From: Paractinoplanes maris
GTDB taxonomy: Bacteria; Actinomycetota; Actinomycetes; Mycobacteriales; Micromonosporaceae
Assembly: GCF_023544465.1 (NCBI RefSeq)
Contig: NZ_JALPVL010000013.1
Span: 124,001-188,000 of the forward strand
DNA: 64,000 nucleotides
Direction of reading: 5' to 3'
Under the pieces are notes generated by a model that worked only from the letters and a program-made list of their open reading frames with translations, did not search any database and was not told the DNA's origin. The position numbers and the translations under genes were made by a program. Shown in pieces: positions 62,401-64,000 of the stretch (the first letter of the stretch is position 1; each line of letters opens with the position of its first letter).

Positions 62401-63327
62401 ATGTATCGAGGCGGAGTCAGCAGCTATCGACGCCGAGTCAGTAGCCGGACGCGCAAGCTGGTGATTGGAGGTGCCGCCGCAGCGCTGCTCGGCTCGGCTC
62501 TCGCGGTCGGCACGGGGATGAGCCAGGCCGCCGAGCAGGGCAACGCCGGAGCCGGCTCCGGTAACATCAACGCTTTGGTGCCGGCGCTCGGTTTCAGCCC
62601 GGGCAATCCGAATGCGACGGCCGACCGCGTGGGCCCCACCGGGGTAAATGTTCCCGGTCGCTGCCCACCCACTCAAGCCCAAGTGAACGCGCAGGTAGCG
62701 CTCAAGAATGCGAACCTTCCGAGTGGGACGGACCTGGAAAGCCGCATCCAGCGCTTTGAAAAGACCTTGTCGGCGATTCAAGACTTGAAATGCCCCGCAT
62801 CTTCCACGACTTTGCTGGGCCGCTTGAATTCGTTGACCGCGCTGCGCGCGAACGCGAACCGCGATGACGTCCTGCGTGGCTTGGGTGTGAACGAGACGCC
62901 AGCGGATAAAGCCGCCGCCACAGGATCCGGTGACGCGGCCGCGGGTGGAGCGACGGGGAACGCCGGAGCCGGCTCCGGTAACATCGACGCTTTGGTGCCG
63001 GCGCTGGGTTTCAGCCCGGGCAATCCGAATGCGACGGCCGACCGCGTGGGCCCCACCGGGGTAAATGTTCCCGGTCGCTGCCCGCCCACTCAAGCCCAAG
63101 TGAACGCGCAGGTAGCGCTCAAGAATGCGAACCTTCCGAGTGGGACGGACCTGGAAAGTCGCATCCAGCGTTTTGAAAAGACCTTGTCGGCGATTCAAGA
63201 CTTGAAATGCCCCGCATCTTCCACGACTTTGCTGGGCCGCTTGAATTCGTTGACCGCGCTGCGCGCGAACGCGAACCGCGATGACGTCCTGCGTGGTCTG
63301 GGTGTGAACGAGACGCCAGCGGGATAA
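62401..63327 (+). CDS. Secreted protein with two near-identical tandem domains
   Basis: The 308-residue protein has an Arg-rich N terminus, a signal-like hydrophobic segment (about 20-45, VIGGAAAALLGSALAVGTGM) and two repeats of about 122 residues starting near residues 48 and 187. Each repeat begins GNAGAGSGNI, carries PALGFSPGNPNATADRVG, one Cys in GRCPPTQ and a second in DLKCPAS, and ends LRGLGVNETPA. The intervening linker is Ala/Gly-rich. No family is recognised. The chain ends four residues early because of a base insertion in copy 2. Confidence 0.8.
   Translation: MYRGGVSSYRRRVSSRTRKLVIGGAAAALLGSALAVGTGMSQAAEQGNAGAGSGNINALVPALGFSPGNPNATADRVGPTGVNVPGRCPPTQAQVNAQVALKNANLPSGTDLESRIQRFEKTLSAIQDLKCPASSTTLLGRLNSLTALRANANRDDVLRGLGVNETPADKAAATGSGDAAAGGATGNAGAGSGNIDALVPALGFSPGNPNATADRVGPTGVNVPGRCPPTQAQVNAQVALKNANLPSGTDLESRIQRFEKTLSAIQDLKCPASSTTLLGRLNSLTALRANANRDDVLRGLGVNETPAG
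62542..62912 (+). repeat. Long direct repeat, copy 1
   Basis: About 370 bases nearly identical to copy 2, offset by 417 bases. Only a handful of substitutions are visible over the whole length, so the duplication is recent or kept uniform by gene conversion. Confidence 0.92.
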
Positions 63328-63330
63328 AGC
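62959..63330 (+). repeat. Long direct repeat, copy 2
   Basis: Second copy of the unit at 62542. At its end GCGGATAAAGCC of copy 1 is read GCGGGATAAAGCC; the extra G puts TAA in frame and stops the protein. Confidence 0.92.
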
Positions 63331-63498
63331 CGCAGGGAATGCGGCGCCGTAAAACGCGCCAGCGAAACAAGCGGCTCGCAGAGCGGCGCCGCGGACAATG
63401 GCAACCTGATCCTTCGCGGATCCTGATCCACCGCACGGAACCGCCTCGCCGGAGGCCCTCGCACCACGGGGGGTCTCCGGCGCGTCCGTGTGTGGGCC

Positions 63499-63668
63499 AT
63501 GCGCGCGGTGATCTTCGGCTACTTCGGCACGCTGACCGACCCCCGGCGCTGAGGAGTATCGCGAGCCCCTCGCGCACCGCACCAGCGAGCTGCTCGGCGT
63601 CTGCCGGCCACGGTTCCGGGAGGCGCTGGCCGGGAACTCGGCGAGCGCTCCGGCGGCATGGGCGTGTA
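63499..63668 (+). pseudogene. HAD-family hydrolase remnant
   Basis: An ATG at 63499 reads RAVIFGYFGTLTDP, like HAD motif I FD-x-FGTL-x-D but with the first Asp replaced by Gly, and stops after RR. One base out of frame, EEYREPLAHRTSELLG continues the domain until another stop. The gene is therefore frameshifted and has lost its nucleophile. Confidence 0.65.
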
Positions 63669-63878
63669 GGCCTCGGCCATCTTCAGGTCCAGGAACCGCT
63701 CGCCGGCGCGCAGCGGCTGCGGTGGAGCTGACGACCCGCCCGCGCCGCACTGTCGGCGTCGTCGGGAGGAGGCGGCACCGCGGTACTACTTCCTGATCAC
63801 CGGATTAACAGTCGTCTCAGATTCGCTCGGTACGAATTCGGCCTCAGACAAGTGATGCAACGCGTCAGGAGGCTATTG
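63669..63878. other. Intergenic region before the MMPL gene
   Basis: No gene seen. A GGAGG ribosome-binding site at 63868-63872 leads to the ATG at 63879. Confidence 0.45.
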
Positions 63879-64000
63879 ATGTCAGTGAACGCAGCGCCGT
63901 CCAGGGAAGCGCCACCCGGCCGGTGGGTGCCGTGGCTGGTGATCGGCTTGTGGCTGGTGCTGGCGGCGGTCATGGTGCCGTTGAGCGGAAAGCTGAGCTC
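63879..64000 (+). CDS. MMPL-family transporter, N-terminal part (partial)
   Basis: The visible 40 residues read SVNAAPSREAPPGRWVPWL followed by VIGLWLVLAAVMVPLSGKLS. The opening and first helix ending in GKLS are typical of MMPL/RND-type lipid transporters of actinobacteria. The gene is cut by the right edge, so the full length and substrate are unknown. Confidence 0.7.
   Translation, partial: MSVNAAPSREAPPGRWVPWLVIGLWLVLAAVMVPLSGKLS

Overview
The window is about 72% G+C chromosomal DNA. Its gene set (type VII secretion substrates, conservon-like Roadblock proteins, DUF2786, ROK-controlled sugar import, secreted glucanase and chitinase) fits a filamentous actinobacterium, most probably Micromonosporaceae such as Actinoplanes. 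The taxonomic call is inference from gene content and codon bias; there is no rRNA in the window. There are two intact tRNA genes (Asn-GTT and a CAT-anticodon tRNA) and no CRISPR array.

Layout. 1-2.7 kb: a TPP-riboswitch-controlled ECF transporter (YkoE-type S component, fused double ATPase, EcfT cut by the left edge). 2.8-4.8 kb: epoxide-hydrolase-like hydrolase and two membrane proteins. 4.8-8.1 kb: a zinc operon, znuA-znuC-znuB followed by a SmtB-type ArsR sensor and Zur, with a Zur box upstream. 8.1-15.9 kb: mainly housekeeping (glyS, a tRNA-dihydrouridine synthase) with small membrane proteins, XdhC, an Abi/HEPN-like protein, an MFS exporter and a DUF2786 protein. 16.0-18.5 kb: an operon of three Roadblock/LC7 proteins plus a DUF4388-like protein. 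18.8-26.7 kb: VOC protein, dgt, dnaG, a three-gene ABC exporter and a YihY/BrkB protein. 26.8-33.1 kb: a ROK regulator, sugar ABC importer and Gfo/Idh/MocA dehydrogenase, probably one sugar (perhaps inositol-like) catabolic unit.

33.1-54 kb is accessory and holds the most unusual material. (a) A tight overlapping operon encodes a Ycf46-like AAA ATPase, a DUF1257/Ycf35-like protein, DUF2997, a membrane helix-hairpin-helix protein and a small radical-SAM activase. (b) A type VII secretion locus carries an RNase-A-like toxin cassette with two paralogous immunity candidates. (c) A DUF559 nuclease, a probable winged-helix protein and a 1175-residue double P-loop HerA-type ATPase form a candidate defence operon. 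(d) A three-gene operon of a class III cyclase-like protein, a 739-residue protein and a 294-residue protein is present; the first two share an RHIM/BASS-like amyloid motif, at the C terminus of one and near the N terminus of the other. A divergent Crp/Fnr regulator sits beside it. This is the best candidate here for an undescribed signalling system. (e) An orphan HExxH toxin end with a putative immunity gene follows. Base composition visibly drops in (d)-(e).

54.4-61.2 kb returns to metabolic genes: two TIM-barrel proteins, a YtxH protein, tRNA-Asn, a GH64 beta-1,3-glucanase plus GH19 chitinase pair under a LacI-type operator, and an amine-oxidase-like flavoprotein. At 61.2-62.1 kb a CAT tRNA and a 39-bp copy of its 3' half flank a decayed 0.8-kb insert, the scar of an integrated element. 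The right end has a secreted protein made of two nearly identical repeats, a broken HAD hydrolase and the start of an MMPL transporter.
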